Below are positions 51,701 to 64,000 of a stretch of DNA of 64,000 nt, one piece after another. Position numbers and translations under genes: made by a program. Numbering within the stretch: position 1 is the first letter of the stretch; each line of letters opens with the position of its first letter. Origin of the DNA: Aulostomus chinensis (lineage: Eukaryota; Chordata; Actinopteri; Syngnathiformes; Aulostomidae); NCBI GenBank assembly GCA_037954235.1, contig JBBMOA010000010.1:24340529-24404528 (forward strand), read 5' to 3'. The notes below the pieces were generated by a model that had not been told where the DNA came from, did not search any database, and saw only the letters and a program-made list of their open reading frames with translations.

Positions 51701-54371
51701 AAAAGATGGTACTGTTTCACCTTATTGTGGGGGAGCACCTGTGATCCATTGAGGACAGGTGCTCAGCTGAGAGAATGATGGAGGTCAACACAGCCCCGCG
51801 GCTATATTAAAATGACTGTATGCTGAAGGCTGTCTATTCCTCTCTCAGCACAAAAGAGAACAGCTTTTGTTGTTGGCCTGCTCAGAGCCTTGACACCAGA
51901 TGTGTCAGACACAGGATGAAGAACAGCTGCTTTGGGGTTAGAATGGTACAGCCCGGGTAAAGCTACTCAGCATGTTTGCCTGTGAAGGTTAATGGATATG
52001 GTAATGGCATGTCTTCTATATATTTTGCTTTGTCCTCATTTATTGCTTGTTGCCGTTTAGCGAGTTGGAATTGGGTGATCTGCTGTAACGCGAACATTAG
52101 GACGAAGCAAGATTTAACGAGTACTTCAGTGACTATGATGAAACAGCAAAGACACTGTAACTGCCATAGTTTTGCTATGTGTTGAGGATTCTCTGTGATT
52201 GGCATTTTTTCCCATCACATTGTCTGCCTTCTTGGTCAAGTGGATAAGAAAATCAATGCAGCACGATGCCTTGCACAACTTTTCCTGTACTGAGCCGATC
52301 GTGTGCAGTGGAAAAACATATGTCAGGAACGTGCAACAAGCAAGACTATCAGAAACCCCCCTTTACACCCTCACACGGTCTGTTCCTTTTAATATTCATT
52401 TATTTACCCTGCTTTTAGATGGACAGCCCCAGTCTTCACTTGTGATTAGAAAGACAGAGACCTCCCCTGGTGCCAGAATAGGGATCAAGAAGGGGGCTCC
52501 AGCCAGATAGCTTTAGGCAGAACCTTGTGATGAGAGCCTGATGAAATCATTGTTTGAATCTGAAGGACATGGAGGAAGCTGTCTGAAACAGTTAGAATCA
52601 ATTTAATTTGAGCTTTGGGATCAAAGGCAGGCCTCTGGGCTGCTCAGTATTTTTAGTGCTGCCTTTAAAGCCATCAGTCACTCTCAGTCCTGATTAACTC
52701 ATGGAAATCACAAGCTATTTTTGAGGTGTTAATTCTCATTACATTACTGATGGATAGATGATGACTGATGCACAAGCATAGTGATGATGATGGATATTTG
52801 ATAGGACAAAGACTATTTTATCCTGATTATTTTACTCTTTATGTATTGGCTTCTTTTACATTGAGCAAGGTTATTAAATAGGGTGACACATTTTGGCTGA
52901 TGTGGTTGTGTATAGTTTATGTCTGGTTAAAATTCTACTCAAAAGGGCTTCACAATGGTGCCTACACCCAGTGAGTTACAGGATATGTCATGGCTCAATT
53001 GCTCATACATAACTCTATAAAAGCTGCCTTTTTATACATGTTTCGAGGTATTGCCAGTCCTGTTTTTAAAGGTCAGAATTTGTGTTTAACCTAAAAGGTG
53101 GCCTGAGGATGCAGCCCTCTAGCTGGAGACCAACTGCACAGCTGCAGAAGAGGGTTGTAATCTACACCTATTCTGAGAAGACCAGAGGTGTTCATGAACC
53201 TGAATGACATAGACATGTATTAGTATTTATAAAAGCAAAAGAGTGAACACACTCCAGTGCGCTGGGATTAGTTTGTGCGGCCTGGTGGGCAACCTGCTCT
53301 TTTCTGCTTCATTTCCAACCCGGGTGTTTTCAGAGGAAGATTAGGACAGGGCCAGATTGTTGAGTAATTTGAGGAGAGAGGCCACGGCGCCCTGTGATCC
53401 CATCACACTCTTCACACCTCAGTGGACCCCCCACCCCTCACCCACCCCCCAGGAGCAGTGTCATAGATAACAGTGAGAGCTGTAGATGTGTACTTTCACA
53501 TATCTCTGAGTACATTTGTCTGTCTTTTTTTTTTTGTTTTGTTACCAAATAGTATTTATTTTATTTCACAGAAGAACAAGTCATTGCTATTTCCATTTGT
53601 GAAGGGAAGTCTGTTGACCTGTGGACCTGTCCTGGGGTTCACGCCTGGATATGCAATCTTTCCTCAGCTAGCTCCCATTGGCTTTCCACCTCCTTTTGAG
53701 GAGATAACTTCTGCCTGGCTGCCTCTGTGGCAGAGGAATGCCCAATGGTAAGTCAGGCAAGGTCATATGGAAAGAACAAGAGATAGAGAGAGAGAACTAG
53801 AGAGAATGGAAAGAGAACAAAGAAGCAAATCTACTTTCACACAGTCACTGCAAACCTGAACTTATCTCTCTACCTGGAGGAGTTGTGAGTGAGAGCTTCA
53901 GACTGGACACTAAATGGACTCCCAACTGGCAAGTGGCTGAGTCACATGACTTGCACAAAACCAGAGGAATAAAAACATGAAGATTGCAGTGAAAATATTT
54001 AACCTGAGAGGTGATGTGATTGAGGAATTCTATCAGTAAAGACCAATTCTAAAATCTTTAGACAAGTACAAAGAAAGTCTGTCTAGCTAATGGCCAGCCT
54101 TATCAACACCACATGGTTCATTCTAATGATAATGTAGCTGACATGGACAGTCTTCTGTTTTGTGTATGAAAGGGCATCTTTAGATAATCCAATTGATAAA
54201 ACATGAAGAGGTAGTACAGATATTAGCAAAGAAATAAATAAAAGATACAATCTGACTACTGTTCTGTACTTTGAGTTTTCACAGATGAAGCTCTTGACAT
54301 CGTGCTTGTATGTAACGCCCATCCACTTGTCCAGAATCAAACAGCATGCACATTTATTTATAAAAACAATT
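45790..54371 (+). other. robo2: robo2 intron 2, 45.8-54.4 kb: no confident gene
   Basis: The longest repeat-poor part of the window. It is AT-rich, with an octamer ATGCAAAT at 47791-47798 inside a unique block (47400-47830) that looks like candidate regulatory DNA, and a possible cassette exon at 53572-53747. CAG|GTAAGC occurs at about 49215 without an acceptor-like pyrimidine tract. The frame at 48562-48930 starts with GTG and shows no recognisable family. Confidence 0.6.
53572..53747 (+). other. Possible 176-nt cassette (poison) exon
   Basis: A T-rich tract from about 53525 leads to TTTCACAG (acceptor at 53570-53571), and the interval ends at ATG|GTAAGT (donor from 53748). Inside, one frame is open throughout, but that frame is not the robo2 phase. 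Joined to exon 2, whose last base is T, the first two bases AA would make a TAA stop at the junction. Inclusion would therefore end translation at once and probably trigger decay. An internal AG about 20 nt before the acceptor weakens it. This is a prediction from splice-site shape only. Confidence 0.3.
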
Positions 54372-54382
54372 TGATAATGAGA

Positions 54383-54623
54383 GTCAGAGGAACGGTGCAG
54401 TCTAGCGACCAAAGGGTCACGGGTTCGATCCTCACTTCCCCAGGTGACCATGTCGAAGTGTCCTTGAGCAAGTTACCGAACCCTAATTGCTCCTGATAGC
54501 CCTGCGACGAACTGGCACCCATCCAAGGGTGAACCCCGCCTCTCGCCCAGTATCAGCTGGGATAGGCTCCAGCCCCCCCGCTACCCTTAATGGATAAGCA
54601 GAATAGAAAATAGATGGATGGAC
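54383..54623 (+). mobile_element. tRNA-derived SINE, same family as 45544, 5'-truncated head
   Basis: Closely matches the copy at 45544-45775 from its B box (GGTTCGATCC, 54422-54431) through CATGTCGAAGTGTCCTTG and the GGGATAGGCTCCAG tail, ending in GGATGGA-type repeats. The head starts near TCAGAGG, so about the first 15 bases and half the A box are missing. An exact 11-bp target duplication, TGATAATGAGA, flanks it (54372-54382 and 54624-54634). The truncation therefore happened before or during insertion, not by later deletion. Confidence 0.88.
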
Positions 54624-56203
54624 TGATAATGAGAATGTCTTTAAGAATGGTGAGCAAGCCAGAGATATAAGTTACATATCACAGAGATTAGTAAAAGTGA
54701 TAGTAGCAGGCCGAGGCAATACGTAGCTTCCACCTCAGCTCCCCATCATCCCCACCCCCCACCCCAAGCCCACATTGCTTCTTCTTATGTATATTTGCAT
54801 AGTGGTTAAAACACACTGAGGCCACTGTCACGTTATCATCCAACATGGCTCTTTATCTATTTACTTGTCTAACCTCTCTGAACTGCTCATGTCTTCCCTT
54901 TGTCCCTGACTAATTTCCTTTTAAATTGGTCATTTTATAGAGAGTCAAAGGTCATAGTCTCTGCCTCCCTCTGCTTGTAAAATTACCACTGAGATGGCCC
55001 AACTGAGGGGAAGTATTGCAGAACTATGCTAACATGTAGATAATGCTGTTGGCGCTTTGCAGGGGTTCTTCTGGTGAATGAGTGACTGTAAGGGGTCCTG
55101 TGCTATGACAGGCCTGCTGACAGACTTTGTCCACATGTCGGTTTGTGTGTGTGTGTATGTGTTTTAAGGTGGGCGGACTAAGCTTTGCCACTCTCACCCG
55201 GCTTCAGATTGGACACATGGCTGCACTCCTACATTTAGCTGACAGGCAGCCAAATTGTTGCAGGCGTGCAGACCTTTTTTGCCGATACACACATGCCACA
55301 AACTCACATATACGCACACAATTAGAGCAAGGCTGACAGCTCTGTTGAAGTTTGTGATTTCAATTCAATGCAGGTGGCAAAATGCCCCTCTTGCTATCTT
55401 TGTTTTCTGGTGGTAAACCACCTTTGGTCAGATGTTAAAGGTGAATTCTCATCCTGCAGTCTCTTTTCATGTCTTTTCCTTCCAAGATTTTTGATTTTGA
55501 AGAAATCAGATGCAGACACGGATACTTCATCTTCATCTGCTTCTAGCAGTCACGATCTTTTTGAACAGCTGCAGGCCAACAAGAAGACACAGTGTGTTGT
55601 TTAAGATTTGCCCCACCCCCCACCACCGAGTCCTCCTTCCTGACTGACATCTCTCAATGGGCCTGTACCCCCAGCAGCAATGGTCAATAAATCCCTTCCT
55701 GATCCAGCACTTCAAAAACAACTAGTCCCAGTCCCCACTCAAGCCAACAGCATCATGAATAACAATTAAAACCCTCCAAAAATAGCAGTAACCTCCAATA
55801 ACTCAATTCTATCTGGCTTCTGGGATGCATTTGAATAAGTGATTTCTCTGTTTTTTTTTCATCTCTCGGAGCCTCTTTGCAACTCTTTGTCTATACCTTC
55901 CTTCCAAATGCTGTCTAATCTTTTGCCAATTCACATGATATATCTCAAAAATTCCATCAAAGATAAATGGCTGCAGCCTCTTAAGTTTAATTACAGCAGA
56001 TTAATGTATTATTTTTGGGTAAATAATCAAGCAATATCTGGTGTTTTTACTGTAAATTACCAAATCCAGTATAGCAGTTCTGGTGCATTTGGCGCCCCAG
56101 GTGATCGCACTCCAGACAGTGTCACTGGAGGGGTGGCAGCATCGAGACGGGGAGAGTTGTGCTGGGGGTGGGAGTGCAGGTTGAGTGTGACAGAGAGAGA
56201 CCA

Positions 56204-56236
56204 GTGCGCGCGTGTGTGTGTGTGTGTGTGTGTGTT
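56204..56236. repeat. (TGCG)/(TG)n microsatellite
   Basis: GTGCGCGCG followed by about 13 TG units. Confidence 0.95.
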
Positions 56237-56465
56237 TCTAACCGCCTCCCAACACAAGTGCTAGTTTCGATCTAGGAAGCCAGAGTATGTATGCCCCCAA
56301 ACATTTGCCACTCTTGGCTTTTTCCAACATCACCTATGACAGAAAATGCCACTGCCAGTCTGTTCAGCTGCACTTCATGTGCAGCAGGTAATAGCTAACA
56401 ACTTTGACAGTGAATAAAATGCTGACATGCACACTTTCTTTTCATATATGTATGGTTTCACTGTC

Positions 56466-56545
56466 TAATTTTTCCCTCGTGTCCCTTCTCTTTTCCGCTG
56501 GCCTGATGTCGCTGTCCCCTCACACATCTCAACATTCAGGTGAGT
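56466..56545 (+). promoter_or_regulatory. robo2: Candidate recursive splice site (acceptor fused to donor)
   Basis: A pyrimidine-rich stretch from about 56468 contains CTAAT (56465-56469) and CTGAT (56503-56507), both usable branch points. It has no AG until the ATTCAG ending at 56539, and the next bases are GTGAGT (56540-56545). This is the YAG|GTRAGT layout of a ratchet point. A further donor-like AAAG|GTGAAG at 56625/56626 would define an 86-nt recursive exon. The motif is seen directly; its use in splicing this long neural-gene intron is inference. Confidence 0.5.
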
Positions 56546-59500
56546 CATACTTTAGTCGTATTCACTCATTCTTCACCCAGTTTTTGTCACCTCATCAAAC
56601 TGTTTGTTTCTTTATGTTTGCAAAGGTGAAGTTTTAACATTATAACTGCACTAACCTGCTGTGTAAAGGAGCAGCTAGTTTTGGAAGCACTTGAACCGGG
56701 ACAGAAACATATCAAGAATGTGAACATGCAGACAGGCACACCTCAGTCACACTTCCACCCCTAACTGCTCTCTGAATACACGGGTGGGTATGCTGGAATT
56801 GTCTCAGGGGATCCAGCAGAAATAACTGTGATATCCCCCTTGAAGGCTCCTCTACAGTGCAAAGTAATGAACACTTTCAGCATAGAGTCTGCATTTTGTG
56901 CTGTGAAATTGTCATGCAGTAAAATAAACAAGCTGGGATTTAGACTCGCTTTTTGGGCTCCCCTCCCTTCGCTCTCGTTACACCGACTTTGCACCTCTCC
57001 GGTTTTCTCCTTTTCTCTTTTTTTCCCTCATCTGTACCCTCTTGCCTGTAGCATTCATTTCTTCTGCATATCTTTGTTTCCACATTTCCCCCCTCATACA
57101 TCCCCGCTTTGCTCCCTCATTCTCCTCTCCTCCTCCGCTGTATCCTTGCCTCCATATGCTGTGTCTGGACTCGTTTACATGGCTGGAGGAAAGGAAAGGA
57201 GAAGGCTAGTCTGAATTATATATGCAGGAGTAGTAGTGCACCAATTCATGTGGGACCCACCAGATGCTTGCCCTCCAGATTCACAGCTTTTGTCTCGGTT
57301 GCCTCTCTTTACATGCACTCCTATCTGTGTTTCTTCTGTTGTCTTTGTGTGTTCTTATGAGTTGCGCTATTGAATCATTTTTTAACAGTCACACTATCTA
57401 TTGTACAAGGATGTAAGTTCTACCACACTTGCTATGAAAGCAAACAGCAAGAGGACTATGAACAGAATATGATTTTCATATGCATGAACACAGTATTTGT
57501 TCTGGGCCCTGGGGTTAGTGGCTCTAATTTCTCAGGTGATTGAAACACCCTCATTCAGATGCGTGTGTGCAACATATGTGTGTGTACCTGTGACAGGGAG
57601 ATTTACATGCTCTAATGATGAGGGATCAGGGTGAGGACAGCGCCCCTAATGAGAGAGGGCCTGTAGCCTGGGGCTAGGCTAAGGAATTGGAGAGGGAAAT
57701 GGGTGGGGGGTGGGTGGAGGCTGGGGGGGGTCACATTAGCTTCCAAGGTGACAGAGGCTGTCTTTTGGTGACACTACCTTCATAGTCACAACACCATTCC
57801 TTGAATTTCTCAGTACGATGATGGTGTGGATACAGGAAAGGGATCCATCCACTCTGCTGGAGATAACGACTGATTAGCTGTGTTTGACTCTGCGAGGACT
57901 GAACCCTTTTCACTCAGGCACAGAATGTCACCCTGCTGTCTCAGCTCTGCCAAATGATGCTGCTTATTGATTCAAAATTCAGCTGTAACAACCCCATGCT
58001 GGATAACGGTTAGGATCAAAATGAATGATAATAACAACAAATGAATAGAATCAAGCATCTATGACTTCTAATTTCCTTCTTTTTTTTTCTAATTTTAATA
58101 ATTTACTGGCACTTTCTAGCAGTTGTATATTGTTGTCAAACAGACTCAGACAATCAGCGGTCTAATGCGAAGGTTGTTGTTGTTTTTTAATGTTTTCTCC
58201 GAACAAGGTAGAATCCCAGGGATTAGTCGAGTCTTATAGTAAGCCTCTAAAGATGCCCTGTAGACTAGAGTAGTTTCTCTGCTCTCTCTCTCCTCCACCT
58301 GAGGGACTTTCTTCTTAAGTCTGCATCATTGTGAGCTGGTGTAAAATCACAGCTATTTCTCTACCTCAGGCACTCAAGCCAAATGTGTTCAAACCAGACA
58401 TGGCAAGACTGACCTCCCCACAGGCTCCTGCGCCCCAGATGGACTCCTCTACTTGCACACATAGTTACACAATTGCACACACAATGCACACAATACCATG
58501 AGGTTCAAATCATGATGGGATATTTTAAATTTGGGACGTTTTCTGTTGTTTTCGTGGATGCACATGAAAATCAGATGAATGTCTAAATGATAGAGTTGAG
58601 ACTGCAGTGCATTAAGGCTGACCATTGACTTGACCTCTGACATCTGGAGCATCCTCAGGGCGTGCCCTAGCTGTAGAGGGAGATACAGGCCATTCTGTGT
58701 CCACACATGTTGCAGCTTTGCTGAAGGCCATTGATAACCCAGATAATGAGTGTGGGGATGACCAGGATTAACCCTCTTTAGCATCACACTGTCTGCCTTG
58801 CTTTGCCTCACTGAGCCCCTTTAAAAAGACAATCAATAGGCCAAAGATATGTCACACAGAGGTGCTGATTTGTTCCAGCACGGGGGATTCTGCACAAATG
58901 AACATCCCCTCCCATGCACGATATTACACAGATTTCCCTTAATCTTGAATAACCCAACCCTAACAAATTCATGTCTAAATCTAACCTTAACTTAACTTCA
59001 ATGCATGCATTAAACCTAACTTTAATCAGGATTTCAGAAAATTATACACCCCTGCACTCGGACTGGAGTTTGGTCCCATCAGGTCCTGATAAGGTTAGTG
59101 TGTATGCTACTAGAAAAGGTCCTCAAATAAATAACACCGCGTACCAACTGAAAACCAACAATAAAATATTGCTCAGCTGTCAACATGTTTCTAGTTGTTC
59201 TGGTGTTTGCTGTCTGTACTGGTGTGATTATTAGCTTGGTTTGAGATAGTGAGCTCAGTTTAGCTGAGAGCGTAGTCTTTCTGTTTTGTTTGCACCTGAA
59301 CACAGTTTTTCTCTTGTTTGACTTACACTCATGTATTTTTCAATGTACGCCCACGGCGACTCTCACGATCAATTCTCTGCTGTCCTCACCCTCTGCCATC
59401 ATTCCATCAAGCACTCTAACTTGTGTGCCGTTATTCCCCTGAAGGTGACAAGTCGCAGGCATCAACCCAAGGAGTGGTAAGTGATGTCACCGTCATACAC

Positions 59501-59693
59501 AATTGCTTTAGTCAGCCACACTTCCAGGTCTGTGTATGGCAGTGGCATCATTTACTGATTCTGACCTTCAGAAATACTGAAAGAATTGTAGTTTGTCTGG
59601 ACTTGTTCAGTAAAAGAGCTACTTTATTCAGAAAACAGCAACGGTTCTAGCACGCTACCGATAAATGTATTTAAATTGCATTTACTAATACCA

Positions 59694-59748
59694 CTACTTG
59701 TAGCACTGCTACTGCCCACCACTGGCAACCCAGTGTTACCACAAGTAG
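59694..59748. repeat. Nested inverted repeat
   Basis: CTACTTGT (59694-59701) pairs with ACAAGTAG (59741-59748), and inside it CACTGG (59720-59725) pairs with CCAGTG (59730-59735) around CAAC. The two stems are separated by unequal unpaired stretches. It does not look like a microRNA precursor, because the arms are too short. Confidence 0.75.
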
Positions 59749-62297
59749 CAGGCAGGGCCCTGTTAGGGGATGTGTTCTGGGCATGGCTTCACCACATCAG
59801 TAGAGGAGGCCTCATCCAGCAGTCCTTCCTCTTTGCGTCTCCCCACCTCCTAACCCAGAGAACCCCGGCCTTGGCTTCACTGCTCTAATTATAACAGGAG
59901 CTACACAATCTGTAATTTATAAGTCTAAAAGACTGTAATTAACTACAGCTTTTATAGAGAGTCATAAATAATGCCAGGCCCTTTTTTACAAAGCTAACGT
60001 CTCTATTCTGTTCTTGCGTAGCTGATCTGAGTTTGATTCAGGGGAACGTGGGGTGACCTGGGTTTATTATTCAAGACACCCACACACCCACCCTGTATCA
60101 CCCCACTCATGCACAACCTTAAAAGCTTTTTCTGGGTAGAATGGAGGATTTCTGTTGTTATTCAACAAGATTGGCGGAGTCCTGTCAAGTCCTGCCAGGT
60201 TTGGATCTATATTTTTTTTCATGCATAGGAGGATAATAGGACATTAACTTAAGATGTATTTGGAGTTCCTGGAAATGTTTCTAAATGTGGTAAGGGATCC
60301 CTCTGAATGATCCTGATATACTCTAAAATAGTGATGTAATTAATGACTCTAACAGAGCAAGACGGAAAACCACAGTAGGCCAGGAAAATGTTACCATATG
60401 TTTGAAGTAAAGGCAGATTTCTCTATAATGGCTTGAGAAAAGTATAGGACACTGACACTGACACACACACAAACACACCGTGTTCAGGTTAGACTTTAAT
60501 TTAATGTAGCTGCAGGATTGTCGGGTTTATTGAAGAAAACCCTTCACTGTCTCTTCCTGCAGTTTCATAGATAGTTCTCCAGTAGTAGGTTTTTCTACGA
60601 TAATTGCGATAAGGCAAATATTCAAGAGGGATGATGGCGCATATGGATGATGGTCCCTGCCACATTGTCTGACAGCTGTTTGTCTCCCTGCCTGTTTTGG
60701 TTTGCTGTTGATTTATGTGGTGGGCTTTTAGTCATTTAGTCCTTGGGGAGGGCCAGCCAACGAACAGGCTAGAACAGCCAGACTCAGCATTCTTCTCCTG
60801 TCACAACCAGCCTTCCAACTTGTTCCTCAGACAACACAAAACAACATGTACAGAGAAAAATGACCCCTCTTTCTGTGAAAAAAAAAGACAGAAAGAAAAT
60901 CTCTACTTGGTATTGGAAAAGGGTAACAAAAGTGAGATATATTGTGAGGCACAAAACAACGGCAAGCACAACAGAATCCAACAAAGCCCAAGGCTGAGGA
61001 CAGGAAAGGTGAAGTATGGGATAAAGAATAGGCCACCCTGGGCAAAAGGAAAGCTCTCAGCACCCACTCCCCAAGACTCAACAGACAATAGTCCATCTGC
61101 TGGAGACACAGACGCTTTCAGGCTACAGAAAAGCCCCCTCGTTTGGATTCAGCCTCCTACTATCCTCCTCTCTCCTCCCTTTTTCGACCACCCAGACGTA
61201 GCCGCCGCCCCATCGCCCCACTCTCGCACATCGCACATATGCAGGAGATGATTATAGTCCTCCCTGTCTTACGGGCCCTGCCTCCAGTTTTTTTACTATC
61301 CACTGGAGAGAGATCCTACTGATAGTTCAAGGCAGACTGAGGCTTTGTTCTACGGCTGCCTAAACCCTTCTCTTTAGCAGACTATTCAGTTTGGAATCAA
61401 TTAATCTCAAGCCTGCACGGAAAAGGAAAAAAAAAAAAAACCTGCAGGAGGGATTTTAGTTCCAACCAGCATTTGTTTTTGTACAAGAAAATACGCAACT
61501 GAGATTTCAGTTTTTGTTGTTAAAAGAGCTAAATAGTGATTCATTCCAGGGTCCCGTATGTCTCAAGAGATAAGAAGAAACCCTTTTTTCTTTACTTTTG
61601 AAGATGCATTTAATGACTGTGCACACATATGTCTGTCTGCTTGGCAGTCGGTTGCTGCTTGTTTATTGGGCCTTTGTGTGAGCAGTGCTGTGACTGGGAC
61701 TGAGACTCATCCTCCATGGAGCAGTTGGGCCTCCTGAGATGTGGCTCAGAGGTTTCCGGTGCTCCCTCGCTATGCTGTGGTCTTTAATGACAATATGGTG
61801 GCTCAGGCAGTGGCAGCTCCTCTGAGAGGGAGGGGAGGGGCTGATTAGCAAAGAATCCAAAGATGTTTACCAGGCTTTTGCCACTCACTGTTTTAACCCT
61901 GACTAGCGTTCCATGGAGATTAGGCTTTCATTTTTATTCCAATCGAGTACATGCAGCTTAGCTTGGTTTAGCTTTTATCGCGCACACTCCAATTCCTGAT
62001 CTTAAAATAATTTAACTTTGTCCTGATGGACTGTTGTTAAAATTATAAATTTGACAACAGTGGTAAATCTAAATTCAGCATCAAGAAGAAAAGCGATCTT
62101 TCCAGATTGACAGCGGTTGATTTTAACCGACACGCTAACCTTATTTAACTCTTTTTAGGCTCCTGGGGAATCCCGGGATGTTGTGGCCTGGATTCCAAAT
62201 GTTCTTTTGATAGTTTATAGAAATTGGTTTTAGTCTAAATATGATTGGCAGCTTGCCATCGGTCCCAGACTGATTCTGTTGAGGATAACTAAAATAA

Positions 62298-62368
<71 letters not shown>
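62298..62368. repeat. (TG)n microsatellite, about 70 bp
   Basis: A TG run with a single TATG interruption. Confidence 0.97.
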
Positions 62369-62370
<2 letters not shown>

Positions 62371-62847
62371 TATGTTCTTATGGAGGTTACAACCAGAAAC
62401 CTCTTGATGTGAAGTAGATGTTAATCCTCCCTCTAACTAAGCTCCAAGCTCTTGGCTATAATTTGAACCCATCCAATCTAAATCTCAGCATGCCTCTTCA
62501 CTAAGTGGTAGGTTGTGGACTGCAGTTTCCGTCTGTGCATGGCAGCTTTTCTCTGATGACATGTGTTGACCGTCCTTCTTGTGTTTCATGCATCAGGCTG
62601 CTGGTTGCACAGTTGCGTAATCCGGAAATGAGTTAAGTGGCAGGGAGTGGGGATGTTCTCTTTTAAGTTTAGATATCTGCCTTGCAGTGATGAGAGGGTT
62701 CAGCGTAGGGATGAGAGGGGCTCATCATGTCCCTGTGGTCCTACGTTTGCTACCGCCACATTTCAGGGCCAGAGCAACCAAAGGCTGGCAGATGAAGAGA
62801 AGCCGCCACCTCCTGTCCCTGCTTCACACTTCCTCACAAACTCTAGC

Positions 62848-62906
<59 letters not shown>

Positions 62907-64000
62907 GTGGGAGTAATAGCAGCTGCTTCTGCGACTATTATTGTGTTTACCAGAAAGCAAGACAAAATATGCATCTCTCGATGGCGTATTTTATATCGCA
63001 AATATTCATGCAAATATATTCTTTATGGAGTCTAATTTACTCTCCACTGCTTTCATTATTAAACACTAACCAAACCACATAGTACTTTGAATGCAGTAAC
63101 ATCCACCCTGAGAGATTTGTGTACCATGTGGGGGCGATGCCGCAGAGTGGTTCCATCTATAATAACCATAATCAAATCAATGCCAGTAAATATGTCTCCT
63201 GAGCTGAGAGGGCTTGGCGTTAATGGCACAAGTGTTGAGATGCAGCAGTATGCTGAAGAAAGGCAAGAGATGATTTATTTGCTGAGGAAAGCGCTGTCAC
63301 AGCAACCCCATTCTTCGTCGTTGCCCAGTGGGCCAATTAGACCAGCCTCTAATCCAAGGTACAACACCTAACTATGCCACCTGAGAGTAGAAGCATATTC
63401 AACACAGACCGGCTGCTGTCACACATGTTTCAGACTCAGAAACTCTCCCGCATTTTCCATTTTGCATTCTTATCAACCCTGTCCTCTTGTCTCACCCTCC
63501 CCCCTTTTTTTTCTCTCCCTTGTGGTACCTGCCACACTGTGGGCCAGTCAGGCAGTATGGCTGCACTGCCGTCACCGTATGGTCGCTGCCATGCTCAGGT
63601 GATTAGGCTTCATTATGAAGACATTTGTGCTACGCTAATTAACAAACCTGTTGTGGTTCCTCTCATCCACCTCCTCTTCGTCAATGCTGAAGTTGAGGAT
63701 GAGGTCTCTCACCTGCTTCGCAGCCTGACGTTTGCCCTCGCACCACAACAGATTCCAGATTGTAAACTTCACACACTGCGGCTGCATTCCTGCAAGTGTT
63801 GACAGTTAATTCAACGTCACCTTTATCAAGCACAGCAATAAATCAGAAGTGCTGTGACACTCAATCAGTGCAGGCTGACAGTGTGTCAAACATGGCAGCT
63901 GCATGGATGTCTGACGTGGTTTTGATTACATATACATCAGTATGTCTGACACTGGATGGGTAGTTAGTCGAGCAGCTGATAGAAATAGTTTCCAGTTGTC
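62369..64000 (+). other. robo2: robo2 intron 2, last part of the window: no gene seen
   Basis: Contains a (CA)n run (62849-62904) and unique sequence to the window end. Frames at 63087-63371 and 63374-63802 have no recognised domains and no flanking splice signals in a phase that would join exon 2. The intron continues beyond the window. Confidence 0.6.
62849..62904. repeat. (CA)n microsatellite, about 56 bp
   Basis: A perfect AC run. It is the source of the His-Thr and Cys-Val frames around it. Confidence 0.97.

Larger units (their letters stand above)
54635..62297 (+). other. robo2: robo2 intron 2, 54.6-62.3 kb: no confident gene
   Basis: Unique sequence with a TGCG/TG run (56204-56236), a strong juxtaposed acceptor-donor at 56539/56540, a nested inverted repeat (59694-59748) and the window's longest open frame (60715-61251, 178 codons). 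That frame starts in weak context, shows no domain I know, and has an overlapping frame on the opposite strand, so it is left uncalled. Confidence 0.6.

Noticed and set aside
60715..61251. The longest open frame in the window (178 codons, + strand, true ATG)
   Set aside because: Weak start context (T at -3), no domain or family I recognise, low-complexity Lys/Pro-rich segments, an overlapping open frame on the other strand, and a position deep in an intron. A protein search and RNA-seq would settle it.

Overview
The window looks like teleost fish nuclear DNA, probably from a spiny-rayed lineage. The evidence is very long (CA)n/(TG)n, (CT)n and (TATC)n microsatellites, tRNA-derived SINEs with GGAT-repeat tails, canonical GT-AG introns, and one gene whose small exons are separated by huge introns. 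There is no bacterial, viral or organelle content.

The only gene I can support is the 5' part of a roundabout axon-guidance receptor gene, on the + strand and most likely robo2. Exon 1 (start codon at 407, donor after 461) encodes a short signal peptide ending in Val-Asp-Gly. Intron 1 is 13,267 bp. Exon 2 (13729-14055) encodes the whole first immunoglobulin domain, the part that binds Slit. Both junctions are phase 1. Exon 3 (start of Ig2) was looked for and not found, so intron 2 starts at 14056 and runs past the end of the window, at least 49,945 bp.

Layout: 1-406 is upstream and 5'UTR sequence with a small upstream ORF overlapping the start codon. 462-13728 is intron 1, holding homopolymers, microsatellites and one old dispersed repeat. 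14056-64000 is intron 2. It contains about fifteen sizeable microsatellites, a 290-bp (TATC)n array, and three tRNA-derived SINE copies (45048-45427 minus, 45544-45775 plus, 54383-54623 plus), each bounded by recognisable target-site duplications. The other open frames are short, start poorly, and lie on low-complexity or repeat sequence, so I do not call them genes.

The best leads for something undescribed are in RNA processing. At 56539/56540 a clean acceptor abuts a GTGAGT donor, the layout of a recursive splice site, deep in intron 2. A possible cassette exon at 53572-53747 would create an immediate stop if joined to exon 2. An upstream ORF overlaps the robo2 start codon. I see no convincing novel multi-gene system here.
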